The notes under the pieces were generated by a model. That model searched no databases, was not told where the DNA came from, and was given only the letters and a program-made list of their open reading frames with translations. A DNA stretch of 64,000 nucleotides from Tigriopus japonicus (lineage: Eukaryota > Arthropoda > Copepoda > Harpacticoida > Harpacticidae): the NCBI GenBank assembly GCA_010645155.1, contig CM021321.1, positions 2,665,786 to 2,729,785 on the forward strand. Direction: 5' to 3'. The translations under genes were made by a program, and so were the position numbers. How positions within the stretch are numbered: the stretch's first letter is position 1; the number at the start of each line of letters is the position of its first letter. Shown here in pieces: positions 10,241 through 21,331 of this stretch.

Positions 10241-11365
10241 TTAGCTTGGGCATTGAACACTTCGACCACCATCAACGGCCAAAGTTTGTCCCGTAACGAA
10301 AGAGGCTCCGTCTGAGGCTAGGAAAGCGATGCACGAGGCCACTTCCTCCACACGACCCACTCGGCCCAAGGGATGGGTCTTCTTTGAGCGATCAAAATAG
10401 GCCTTCACGCCTTTCGAGTTCATCCCAGACTTTTCAAACAGTTCAGTGTCAATCACACCGGGATTCACAGAGTTCACTCTGATACCTGATGGCCATTAGA
10501 AACTTATCAACCTTGTTTTCAGTCGAAACTTTTACACTCTGTAAACGAAATCAATTTGATATTACTTTCAAGGTCGCATTCTGAAAACAAGGCTGATTGT
10601 GGCCCATGCCTTTGGGTGCAAGTTCCAAGGCCGAGCATCGGGTGAGTTGATCCATGGCGGCCTTGCTCATTTTATACGCAATAGCTCCAGGATAGGCCCG
10701 AAGTCCGGCAATGCTCGACACATTGACCACGTTTTTCAACGGCGAAACCTCCAAATGTTTGGTAGCCGCTTGGATCATGGTCACCGCCGAGAGGACATTC
10801 ACTCGCATAGCCTCCTCAAAATCCTGAGCCGACAGGTCCTCCAGTTTTGGGGTATGCATGATTCCCGCATTGTTCACCAAGACATCGAGGCCTAATGAGG
10901 ATCGGTTAATGACGGTGCGAGCTAACATAAGAGAGGAAACAGATGGAGCGGAATGGTTTGAGCCCGGGGCTTTCTTTGTATTGATGATTCCGAATGCGTC
11001 GGCGAGTTGTCGGATCCACATGCCCCACCAAAGATATAGATTAGCTCTTCCCAAACCATCCGTTAGCCCAACACCCTTTTTCCAGACAGCATTCCTTTCC
11101 ATCACTCACCTCCAAAGTGCGCCACGGTGTTCTCCACGGCTTTGACGCATTCCTCGGCGATGCCCAAATCATGAGGCGACACAAACACGTCCTCAGCCCC
11201 GGCAGCCGTGCAATCCGCGGCAATCTCGCGCAGTTTGGCCTCATTTCGCGCGATTAGAGCCAGTTTGGCGCCCAAAGCGGCAAAATGCTTGGCCGTTCCC
11301 GCTCCAATGCCGGAACTAGCCCCGGTGATCAGGATCACTTTGCCCTTGAAACACGATGAAGCCAT
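10241..11365 (-). CDS. Short-chain dehydrogenase/reductase (complete, three exons)
   Basis: Minus-strand exons 11365-11110, 10891-10610 and 10485-10241 give 260 residues, the usual size of a classical SDR. The start ATG at 11365 precedes the cofactor-binding strand and the TGASSGIG motif (residues 14-21). NNAG follows at 92-95, then the catalytic Ser near 144-145 and Tyr158-x3-Lys162, and the NPGVI loop. The C-terminus has the GQTLAVDGG strand. The enzyme should transfer hydride between NAD(P)H and a carbonyl or alcohol; the substrate cannot be told. It resembles the 3-oxoacyl-ACP-reductase-like or glucose-dehydrogenase-like SDRs common in arthropods. Intron 2 has a GC donor instead of GT. 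Its relationship to the exons at 7105-7765 is described there. An upstream in-frame extension to 11422 is possible but has a weaker start context. Confidence 0.92.
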
Positions 11366-12634
11366 GGTGATGAAAAGGGGAACAAGGGCAATCTGAAAGC
11401 AAAGGAAATCCCAATATAACAATGGATTAAGTGGGCGAATCTTAAGACAAATGTTTTGTGTTAGCCGAAATCTTATGAACGATAGTAAGACTCAGCGTTG
11501 CCAAATCAAGCTGATATCGGGAGCTTTGAGAGTGAATAGATCATTGTGGGTACCTGATAGTGATAGGGTGTGATGGGACGTACAAAACTTGATTTGAGGT
11601 AATCACGTACGGGATTCGTGTTGACGTGGAGAAAGACGAGAGCAACTTTTTGTCAAGTGTCTACATATGTTTATGCCTTGGGCCTGCTTTGCCTGAGGCC
11701 AAACCAGGTGAATGAGATCTATTTCTCCCATACATAGATAGTTAGTGCAATTGGGTCCAATGTACTTTCAAGTTTCATGCTATGGCGTTGTTGGTCCAAA
11801 TCTGTTCCAAGGATCAAGTGCCCGGTAAAATTTATCCCACAACACCATGTGATCTGATCTAGATGGAGAACAGGTCCATGTACCGGGATATCCATCGATT
11901 TATGAATACGTAGTTTCCTGACCGAATTTTAATACAGAACATGGTGTCCCTTAATATATGAAGAGTTCAATAAATAATGTAGGACTGCTGACGGGCTCTT
12001 CACTACACGATTGTCGATTATCTTCCCAGTTTATCTTTGTCTTTCCTCGCTTATCCCAAACCTTGAAAAAGTGGATGCTGAACCCATGGTCTTAGAGCCA
12101 TTTTTCACTGAATTCATATCCGAGTCTTAAGTCTCAAATCAGGTGCGATCCTCACTTGTTTTGAAGCTTATTTTTCTTGCTTTGAGCATTTCTCTCTTGT
12201 GTTAACTATGAGCTTTTTGCACAAGAAAAAATGCCAGATACTTTAATTACAAGACGTAAATAATTGTTTGAACAGAACTCATGCTTTCATCAAGTGGACA
12301 CTTTCCTCCTCTGTTTTAAGACAAAAAAGAAAGAAGAATCATCTCTGCTTTTCTTTTTTATACGTTGAAATTTCACAAATAATTAGTAGGATAATTCTAT
12401 GAAAAATGAGATAGCCCTTCTTTCGCTTTGAAATTCCGGGCATCTGGCACGTGTTAGGTTTGAGAAATTGAGGACTGGGCTTTTTCGCGCCATATTGTTC
12501 AGCCACGCTAGCTTCAATAACAAGGACCAAAACCGAAAGACGTTAAGGAGAACAAGCTTCATCCAGTTGTGGTTCCTGGCTCATGTGAATGGAGAATTTG
12601 AGGCCAAGTCTTGACTGACGGAAAATCCAAGACT
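11366..12634. other. Divergent intergenic region, promoters of SDR and ZCWPW1-like genes
   Basis: The SDR gene runs left and the CW/PWWP gene runs right from this 1.27-kb interval, so it should hold both promoters. I do not see a clear TATA box or other element that I can place with confidence. Confidence 0.35.
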
Positions 12635-15225
12635 ATGGAGGAGGCTAGTCCAAAGAAAAGGCAAGATATGGAGTGCCTCCAACGTGCGGGTAAGTCTTGG
12701 AATGGTCTTCACGTGTGTCAGATGGATTTTATATACCTTCTTTATGGCAGGGCCAGAAGCAGAGTTGATTCCCAAAAGATGCTTCAAATTCCTTCATGAA
12801 AACGAATTGAACACGTTCCTAGATCTGCTTCAAGATGGAAAAGTGGATCAAAGTGACGATGACGAGGTCATTCCCAAGCATTTACGTCTCACTTCCCACC
12901 AAAACTTGAGGCGCTTCCAGCTCAAATATGAAGGTCCTTTGATTGTTCAATGTTCCAATCCCAATTGCCAAAGGTTTTCGGAAATACCCCGGAACGGGGA
13001 TCCGTCCATCATTCCTGAGCATTGGTTCTGTTCCATGACCATTGCACGTTGTTGGAAAAACAAGGAATGGACCCCCACTCCAAGGGAGTTTATCAAGGTA
13101 CCTTTTGTAGCACTTGTTATTGAATCAGTGATCATTGAATGGTTTGATTGTCTTTAAGGTGGAATTTGTCCCCGGATCTTTGGTTTGGGCCAAGGTGTCA
13201 AGTCATCCCTTGTGGCCGGGCATGGTCGACTTCTGTCCGGATACTCGAGAATACTACTGGAATGACAACGATGATGCCGATGAGCCCACCCACTACAATG
13301 TGGTGTTCTTTGTTCCCAAAGTCGCACGAACATGGGTGTCCAGGACCCATTTGAAGCCCTTTAACAACCATGAGCTCAAGAACCAGTCCAAGGCAAAGAA
13401 TTACAAGGAAACCTTGAAGGCTTACGAGTACAATTTAGAGCTGGTAGATATGACCTTGCGGGAACGGCTTCTCCATCATTCTTTTCTAAACTTGTTCAAG
13501 GGTAAATGGAGTGATTTTGAGATCGAACAACGGAAAAAGCTAAAACTGGCACATCTTAAACGAAAACGATCTGAATCGGCCACCAAAGTGGTTTGGAAGC
13601 GTGACGAAAACATGAACCCAGAAAAGCTAGAAAGATTGAAACACACCGGGAACGAGCCCGGACCTGAAACCGTGTCCAAGAAAACCGAAAAAAACAAATT
13701 TGAAGTCCGCAGAAACGATGTTAGAAAAGACCAAATCCATGACAATTCATCAGAGGACGAAGAGATCCCCTTAGATACCGACTCGGATGTCAGCGAGTCC
13801 GTCAAGTCTCCCCAAACTCCTCCCGTTGTTCTTGATGAATTTTCCGGCCATTTAATCGATCCTTTAGGCAAGGAGACATCTCCAGATGAAGAGGAACCTG
13901 TCGCCCCAATCACTCTGAAAGACCCAAATGTGCAAGATATCGTAGACAAACCAAACAACACTGGAAAAGATGAACCTGCTAAAGTCTCTGCCTCCATCAA
14001 ACCCAAAGAACCTGAATTCCGCGACATTGCGGTCCAATTTGCAACGGCTAAAGAGACTGCAGATCCGCCCGTCAAAGCCACTGCCCCTCCTCCACTTGAA
14101 GCACCAATCAAGGTCCAATTGGCCAATGTTGAAAAGAATCAGCCCACCAAAATTATTGTCCCCACCACTTCTGAAGTGTCCGAAACCCAAGGAATTTTGG
14201 TCCAAGTGGACCACGCTGAAAAGAATCAACCGTTAAAGTGCTCTTCTCTACCACAACCTTTCAACCTGGAGGATATTCCATTATCGAATGTCGATTCTCT
14301 CGGCTACAACGATTTGAAAAAGATTCGTCGAAAGCTCGACCCAAGAGCCTCCAAAGCCAAAGGAGTCCCAATGTTGAGCATTCGAATGGGCGACTTTAAA
14401 GGCCAAAGCATGGTTTGTCAGAGCCTCGGTACTCATCGACCGATTCAACCTAAGCCCTCATCATCAGGTGTCCATGGTCCGGTAATCATGAACCAGCTGC
14501 CATTAAAGCCAATATTAACCACTCGGGGCGAGTCCCAACATGCCTATGTAAGACCTCCTTTGTCCGCCAGATTTCTCGTTATTCTAGCCGTTCAAAACTC
14601 GCTTCATCCTACAACCCTCAAAACGGACTTTTCGTGCGTATTAGAATTCCTAATGACACACTTTCCTTATTTTGAGTTGCGTCCTGAATTAGCTCGATCT
14701 GTTCTGGAACTCGTTCTGGGAACAAATAATGATCAAGTATTTGCCATTGCCCCTGAATCCTTGACGGAGAACGAACTCGCTCTCCGTCAAGAAGTAGAGC
14801 AAAATCAGAGCCAACTCCGGGATTCGATGCGGTATCCGTGTTTATTGGAGGCATTTCTCAGCCATTGTTCCTACCCACCCAGGCAATACGTTGCCGGTCC
14901 CTTGGAAGATGATTGTCTTATGATGGTCGTGTTTTGGTCCCTTCACTCCCAGGTCCATGGATTCGTGGATCATCGCCAATCGAAACACGAAATGGACCTG
15001 GTTTTCCGTTTCATGTTCCCGTTCTTCTCGTTGGGCTCCACGAATTATGTCCTACCCATTCTTTTGGAAAGGTTCGAGCCCAATCGGTGCACTCTAAAGC
15101 GTTCCTTGTTGGCTCTGAGCGAAATGACCGAGTCGGACATCGGGAAGTTCTCTTCGTGTCAAAAGTATCTAAGGAGCATCGCCTTAAGTTTCAAACGGAG
15201 TCTCGAGAATGGTCTCCTAACCTAG
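12635..15225 (+). CDS. ZCWPW1: CW-type zinc finger and PWWP domain protein (ZCWPW1-like)
   Basis: Exons 12635-12689, 12751-13097 and 13159-15225, all with GT...AG introns and fitting phases (1, 0), encode 822 residues. Residues 80-126 form a CW zinc finger: zinc-ligand cysteines 86, 91, 112 and 119 are present, and GDPSIIPEHWFC matches the corresponding ZCWPW1 segment. A PWWP domain follows (about 138-200; HPLWPG at 150-155, SLVWAK before it). In vertebrates this pair reads H3K4me3 together with H3K36me3 in meiosis. Two Trp residues normal for CW are replaced here (LIVQC instead of WVQC; QRF instead of KWR), so methyl-lysine binding may differ. The middle is long, acidic and proline-rich, with two repeats of VE/AEKNQP. 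Residues about 603-670 look like a weak forkhead winged helix (LVILAVQNS, FLMTHFPYF). The gene lies just upstream of CERT on the same strand. Confidence 0.88.
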
Positions 15226-16039
15226 AGGATCGTCAAATTTCATGCCCGTTATGTATCTTGTGTGTCTGTCAGTTATTTCGAATATACCACCCTCTTAATT
15301 TTGGAACACCGAACCACTGGTCCTTTTTCCCTCCCCGAATGTCTTGCTTGCCTTAAATTTCCCGCACATTTGTCGCATTAGGCGGGCCAAAAAGAAAGGC
15401 ATGAAAGGCAGGCCTGAAGCTCGTAGATAAAGAATACAAGTAGATGAGACCAGTTGTCAAATCTGGAATCATGGGAAGCAGTTTGGGCTTATCAAAATTG
15501 ACGATTGGGCTTTTACGCTGAAAATGGTTGGACTAGCCAGCGCTTTCATGTACAAGTGTCAGTACCTTTAATCGTATCAAGTTGCTCTGTTTGCTTTAAA
15601 AAAGCTGCGGGGATTTTTATCTTTCTAAACTACGTGCATGTGTACTTCAAGCAAAGGCCAAAAACCAACAGCAGCAGCATTATCATTCAGAAAAGTCACT
15701 CAGTCAATAAGTCAAAAGTCAGTTAGTGGTTGCGTGCATGTTTTGCCTTGCCGTGGTCTCCTTGATCATCAATCTCTCCTCAATATAACTTTCTCCACGT
15801 CGCTTAAATCCTGAATGATGTTAACATTGGCCTAAACCTTGTTCTTGGATCCATCCATCCATCCATCCAAGCATTCACCTGGATGATCTTGGTCAATCCA
15901 ACACAGTCACAGGTAGAGGGTTTGTCGCATGTTCAAGCAAGCGTACCTAGATTATGTATGGCTAACTATCCGAACATCCCATTTTAGTTGCAATACCCAG
16001 GTGGTTGGTGGTGCCCCGGGGACGACGGAAAGTCTCGCC
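15226..16039. other. Interval before CERT, with (ATCC)n repeat
   Basis: This holds the 3' end of the CW/PWWP gene and the 5' region of CERT. An ATCC tetranucleotide run sits at about 15848-15869. A plausible acceptor near 15987 suggests that the first CERT coding exon follows a 5' UTR intron. A frame running in from 15929 continues into CERT, but its residues do not look like CERT. Confidence 0.4.
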
Positions 16040-18065
16040 ATGTCCTTGGACCATCACCTCCTCAGTCCTAATCATTCCAACGTCTTAAATCTCTCGCCAG
16101 AGCTCTCGGACGATGAGGTTGATTTCGAGCCCAGCTCTCCTGAAGTCCAAGGCACGCTTTCCAAATGGACCAACTACATTCACGGATGGCAGAACCGCTT
16201 CTTCGTGCTCAAAGATGGAAACTACGTATATTTCCGGTCGGAGCATGAGACCGATTTCGGATGTCGCGGTGCAATCAGTGTCCAAAAGGCCGTGGTGAAG
16301 ACGCATGCGCTGGATGAGAAGCGCTTTGACGTGTCCGTCAATGACTGCGTGTGGTACTTGAGAGCTGAAAGTGTCGAGGATCGACAGCGATGGGTGGATG
16401 CCTTGGATTGCTCCAAAAATAATCACCAATGGTTAGTCCAACAACAACATCAACAACATCAGCACCAGCACCATCATCATCATGAGAATAATTTGAGACG
16501 ACATGGGAGTGGGTTGTCTTTGACCTCCAGTATTCGGAGCAACCCCAAGGGTCGCGGGTTGTCCGAGAAATTGGCCGAATTGGAGACCTACCGGGATATT
16601 CTATGTCGACAAGTGGATACCTTACAATCTTATTTTGATAGTGTGGGGAGTGAGCAAAATGTTCTCAAAGACTCGGACAATGGCCCGGTGGACTTTAAAG
16701 GCGAGGCCATAACGTTCAAGGCCACCACGGCCGGTATTCTGGCCACTTTATCTAATTGTATTGAGATCATGAACACGCGAGAAGAGGCCTGGAAGAGGAA
16801 ACTGGACAAGGAGCATTTCGCTCGGAAGATCGCCGAGGACAAATACAAGAAATCGGTTAGGGACTGGTTGACATGACGAGTTAGCCATTCGTGTTTAATA
16901 CTAATCAAAGCCTCTTTCCATGTGTAGATTGAGTTCTCGCATCCTCATCCGGAAGACCAAGCCGTGCTAACGCAGAGTCCCTTGAACAAAGGTCCGGACT
17001 TTGAGGAGGGTCCCCATAGCCAAATCGGCGAAGATGAGTTCTTTGACGCTGTGGAAAATGCTCTAGACAAACTGGAAGAAGAGCAGCAATACCGGGACCA
17101 ACTCAAGATGGTCTCCGTCGACAACAAGGAAGACGTAGATGACGTGGAGGAGGCCACCAAAGCTCATTTGCTCTGGCCCACCATTGATGAGGTAAGAAGA
17201 GTGCCTCCTGTCGATCCTGGAGTCGATTTATTCATCCATCGCCTGACGGATGGTCTGTCTCTCCCCTGTGTGTTCTATGTAGGTCACGAAAGAGCAGTTG
17301 TATTACGCCCGTTTATTGCCTGGAAATGACGGGGTTTGGGAGCTGTTCGCTCAAGAAGGCGAGATGCGCATGTACAAGCGGGAGGAAGAAGTGGAAGGAC
17401 GCGTGGTGGATCCACTCAAGGCCCTCCACCAAGTGAAAGGTAGCACCAATACCAGACGCCAATTAACGACAAACCCATCGATTCTGATGTTAATTCCTGG
17501 CCCTTCTTGCTTTCTTTCTTTTTCTCACGTAGGTGTGACGGCTCGCGAGCTATGCCACTACTTTTTCTCGCCGGATGTGCGCATGGAATGGGAAACGACC
17601 CTGGAACACGCATCGGTCATCGAAAAAGTGTCCAATGACACGTTGCTTTTCCTGCAATTACACAAACGCATCTGGCCCACGGCTCAACGCGACGCCTGCT
17701 TTTGGTCGCATCTCCGGAAAGTGCCCTCGAGCGATCCCGAGATCCACGACACGTACCTGGTCTGTAACAAGTCCGTGAATCATCCCACGGCACCCGAGAA
17801 CCAGAACGGGGTCCTTCGCGTGGATCTCACCGTGATATTTGTCTGTGATACCATCATTGATAAGGCCAAACGGGGTGGTCATAACAAGCACATTCGTCGA
17901 GAAGACATCACCACCAAGATCACGTATTGCTCGGTGATCAACCCGGGAGGTTGGGCGCCGGCCGCCGCTTTGAGAACCGTCTACAAGCGCGAATACCCGA
18001 GATTCTTGAAGCGATTCACTTCCTACGTCATCGAGAAATGTTCGGATAAGCCCATTATGTGGTGA
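16040..18065 (+). CDS. CERT1: Ceramide transfer protein CERT (COL4A3BP)
   Basis: Exons 16040-16855, 16928-17191, 17283-17439 and 17533-18065, with short introns (72-93 bp) in phases 0, 0 and 1, encode 589 residues. The protein carries ceramide from ER to trans-Golgi for sphingomyelin synthesis. The PH domain (residues about 36-126, [19 protein letters not shown]) binds phosphatidylinositol 4-phosphate at the Golgi. The serine-rich regulatory segment is recognisable ([13 protein letters not shown], about 152-164). A helical region ([20 protein letters not shown], then [20 protein letters not shown]) precedes a canonical FFAT motif EFFDAVE (309-315), which binds VAP at the ER. The START lipid-transfer domain runs from about 365 to the end, with [12 protein letters not shown] and [16 protein letters not shown] Gln/His-rich tract (about 134-148) follows the PH domain and is not in the human protein. 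I chose the ATG at 16040 because its position fits CERT. Confidence 0.97.
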
Positions 18066-19105
18066 TCCGAGGGATAGTTGATTATTCGATCCGGAGCAGA
18101 CACAGGACTGGTCTCCTTAGATGCAATGGATGGATGGAACCGAGTGCTCGCACACACACACATGGATGGACATTGGTTGCGTTCATACCATGAGAGCAAA
18201 CAAAAAAGCCTTGGTTCGCTATTAATGATTGCCCTTGTTTTTTTTTATGTTATTGATCCCCGATATAGAAAGATAGAGAGAGACATAGTAAACATTGATT
18301 ATTCAATTATAATGCAATGCGCGTTCTGAACAAGGCCCAGTGTAGTTTCAGTGCATGCATGCAATCAATATTTGGGCAGTACAATTAAGTTTGGCAGCGG
18401 GCGCGGCCACAATAATCTATTCTATATTCAACGTGTCTTCATTTAGTGGAAAAAAGAGAACTATGCATTGGATTTCAAGGTAAACCGAAGAAAAGAGCTC
18501 AAAGGAGTGAAAAAGCTCGAGTTGATATTCAAGATTGGTTAGTTATGAAACTGTGTTAGGTGTGGGAATACAAACTAAAAATTGATTGACATGTCAAACG
18601 CAATGGGGCATGGAAGCAATGGTTCGAATGACATTTTCAGAATCGGTTGCAACAAGTAGATTGGCTTGTTCAGCAACGTCGAGAGAGCCGTCTAGGTTTT
18701 TATCTCACACTTCCAAGTTTGCCGAGAAGCACCCAGATGCTTTAAAAAGGTGGAATTTTAGGTCTAGACATTTTGTAATTTCATGACAAGACTGAAACAT
18801 TTATCTGCTCTCATCCATTCAAAAATAAAAAGACAGTTTTCTACTGGTTGGTATCGATACCTGGTATGATATGAAAATCATAATCAATGCAATGCAAGTG
18901 CAGTAAACGTAGGGAAAACATCTTAATCGTTAAGTAAACGACCCATGGAAGTAGAAACTAATGGCTGAAAAAATACACTACACTATATATCCTTTTTTGA
19001 ACGACCCTCCTGTCACCCTGAAACGAGCCAACACCACAAACAACATCTCGGAAAGTCATCTTGAGTGCACGAAAATTATGCTATTACTATTACTATCATA
19101 TCACC
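18066..19105. other. Interval between CERT and zinc-finger gene
   Basis: This contains the CERT 3' UTR and the promoter of the next gene. A possible poly(A) signal (AATAAA) occurs at about 18824, some 760 bases after the CERT stop. No other structure is seen. Confidence 0.35.
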
Positions 19106-21331
19106 ATGGCCTGTCCTCAACGTCCATATCCCTATCCCCGATCGCGACCAAACAAATCTTACGGTGATGTTCCGACAAAAACACGGGACATTTCTAGACG
19201 CCCCAAACTTTGCCCAAGCACATTAACAACAAAAACAACTCATTGTGCCTATTGCAACGAGCGAATCACCCCAAGGTCTGTCTCCTTTCATGTGGAACAG
19301 CATCATGTCCTTCAACAATTTAGATGTTGTCTATGCCAGTTGGGCTTCGATCGGTTTCCAGATATAATGGATCATTTCGCTAGACATCACGGCCGTTTAA
19401 GCGGTTCTAAATTAACCCAATTGGTCACTCAACAACGCCTGATTTTGCCCCAGGACTTGCGGTCATTGAGATGCCGACTTTGTCGAGAGGTAGACCGATG
19501 GTTTTGGGCGCAGGATCGGGTGGCCCTCAAAAACCATTTGGCCCGATCCCATGAGATCCACGTCCATGTTTCGGAATTGCCTTATTCATGTCGGGTGTGT
19601 GGGCACGAGTTCAGAGAAACGGAAAGTGTCTTGAGGCATCCCTGTTGCGCTTTAAATGGGCAAAACCGATATTTACCGCAGCCGTTAATCGATTTTGAGC
19701 ACTTTGATCAAGATCGTTTTTCCCAAAAGAAGTCAGTATTAGACGAAACCGCCGCGTATTCATTTACTCCCGAAACCTTTGTTCAGCCAAGTGAAAGGGA
19801 AAATGATCCAAAAGGAAGTTTAGAGATGTGCCTGTATTGCCCGGATGTGATGTCTACATTCCAAAGTGTCTCTCATAAAAGTCAACATGAGCACCTGGAT
19901 TTTCAATGCCGATTTTGTATCAGATCGGACCCGTTCCTGAAGGAGATCCTGGTCCATTTGGTTCGCGATCATGGTTACGATGAGACTCGAATCATGAGTA
20001 TGAGTCCGGTGAGTTTGGGTCAGGATGGGTTCGTCATCTTCCCCAAGGATATCCGGTCATTTGTGGACAAGGAAAGTCGATTAGTCTTGGCCCAAAGTCG
20101 TGAAAATCTAGATTTAAGTTACTCCTGTCGAGCTTGCGGTGCAACCGGATTCAACAGTTCCAAATCATTGTTCCAAAACCATGATTGTGGTTTGGTCAGC
20201 TCCGGAAAGTATGTGTTCAAGATCGACGAGGTACCGGATTTTGGTCCAAGTCTAAAGGGCGATTTGCGGTGTTTGGTCTGTAAATTTTGCGGTTTATTCA
20301 TTAAGGCGGAAACCTTCCGAAGCATGGTCCGTCACCTGGAGGATGTTCACCGGAAGTTTGAGTCTTCTCGAACGGAAAACTTGGAAGATTTTGTGATATT
20401 CAGCTGCACGCAGTGTCCCTCTATACTTTTTAAATCGGTTCTTCAATGGGATCGTCATTTCATCTCGGATTTCACCGCGTGTCAGAACGGTCAAGTCAAT
20501 CCTCCATCGGACCTTGAGTCGACGAAATCCATGCCCGCCATAAAATTGTCAGATGAAAAGGACCTTCGACTATTAGTTTGCACTTTTTGTGATCTCGAGA
20601 TTCACGGAAAGACCTTTTCATCCATGGCCGATCACCTCCGTCAAGACCATGAAGATCAGATCAGAGGATTTGAAAACAATTTGCATCTGTTCACCAAGTT
20701 TGGGTGTGTCAATTGCCCTCGTGGAACAACGGTGGGCGAGAGTGTGCCAAGTTGGGAGGCTCATTTTTGCTCGTCATCTTTCCGCCAATGCGTTGTGTCA
20801 GCTCAAAGGGAACATTTCCAAGCTCAAGAATTAGAAGGCACCACAGAATTGCCCGATTTGAGGCTGCTACAGTGCCAGGTCTGCCAATTTGAGTCCAATG
20901 GCAGCAGTTTCCCGCAGATCTGGCCCCATCTGGTCCAAGATCATGGGATTGGTGAATCCAGTCTCGGGGAGAGTGTTCGATTTGGTTGCTCAAATTGTCC
21001 CAATTTCTCTCCACCGAGTGTACAAATCTGGGAACGTCATTTCAGCTCCACTTACAAGTTGTGCCAAGGATCCGCTCCGATTTCTGGGCGGTCGTCTTTG
21101 ATTCGCTTTTGGTGCGACACTTGTCGAGAGACACGCACTGACTTTGAGGCCCACTTGAAAGGTGACACCCATAGACGGAATTTGTCTGATGAGAGGATTC
21201 ATGGCGATGAACTGGCTGTGCTCACTTGCGATATTTGTCCAGACATCCGAGTCACCACCGAGGCCAACTTGAGACTCCATCATGTCTTGGGAAAGAGCCA
21301 CAACAAGCAAAGGTTTCACAAGACTCAGTAA
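19106..21331 (+). CDS. Large intronless multi-C2H2/C2HC zinc-finger protein
   Basis: A single uninterrupted frame of 741 residues from the ATG at 19106 (CACCATGG context). The frame is open upstream, but without another ATG close by. I count about 15 Cys-x2-Cys units spread through the protein. Some close as C2H2 (for example CCLCQLGF...HFARHH, CRFCIRSD...HLVRDH); others close with His then Cys (CTQCPSI...HFISDFTAC). From about residue 387 to 656 they alternate as three tandem modules, each a C2H2 finger followed by a C2HC finger and opening with LRxLxC. The last two fingers have a longer His spacing like RNA-binding types (CDTCRETRTDFEAHLKGDTH). The linkers are not the TGEKP type, so classical sequence-specific DNA binding is not assured. 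I do not recognise an orthologue. Nuclear nucleic-acid binding is inference. Confidence 0.88.
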   Translation: MACPQRPYPYPRSRPNKSYGDVPTKTRDISRRPKLCPSTLTTKTTHCAYCNERITPRSVSFHVEQHHVLQQFRCCLCQLGFDRFPDIMDHFARHHGRLSGSKLTQLVTQQRLILPQDLRSLRCRLCREVDRWFWAQDRVALKNHLARSHEIHVHVSELPYSCRVCGHEFRETESVLRHPCCALNGQNRYLPQPLIDFEHFDQDRFSQKKSVLDETAAYSFTPETFVQPSERENDPKGSLEMCLYCPDVMSTFQSVSHKSQHEHLDFQCRFCIRSDPFLKEILVHLVRDHGYDETRIMSMSPVSLGQDGFVIFPKDIRSFVDKESRLVLAQSRENLDLSYSCRACGATGFNSSKSLFQNHDCGLVSSGKYVFKIDEVPDFGPSLKGDLRCLVCKFCGLFIKAETFRSMVRHLEDVHRKFESSRTENLEDFVIFSCTQCPSILFKSVLQWDRHFISDFTACQNGQVNPPSDLESTKSMPAIKLSDEKDLRLLVCTFCDLEIHGKTFSSMADHLRQDHEDQIRGFENNLHLFTKFGCVNCPRGTTVGESVPSWEAHFCSSSFRQCVVSAQREHFQAQELEGTTELPDLRLLQCQVCQFESNGSSFPQIWPHLVQDHGIGESSLGESVRFGCSNCPNFSPPSVQIWERHFSSTYKLCQGSAPISGRSSLIRFWCDTCRETRTDFEAHLKGDTHRRNLSDERIHGDELAVLTCDICPDIRVTTEANLRLHHVLGKSHNKQRFHKTQ

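Noticed and set aside
13476..14126. 216-residue minus-strand frame
   Set aside because: It is antisense to the low-complexity middle part of the ZCWPW1-like gene, with no domain.
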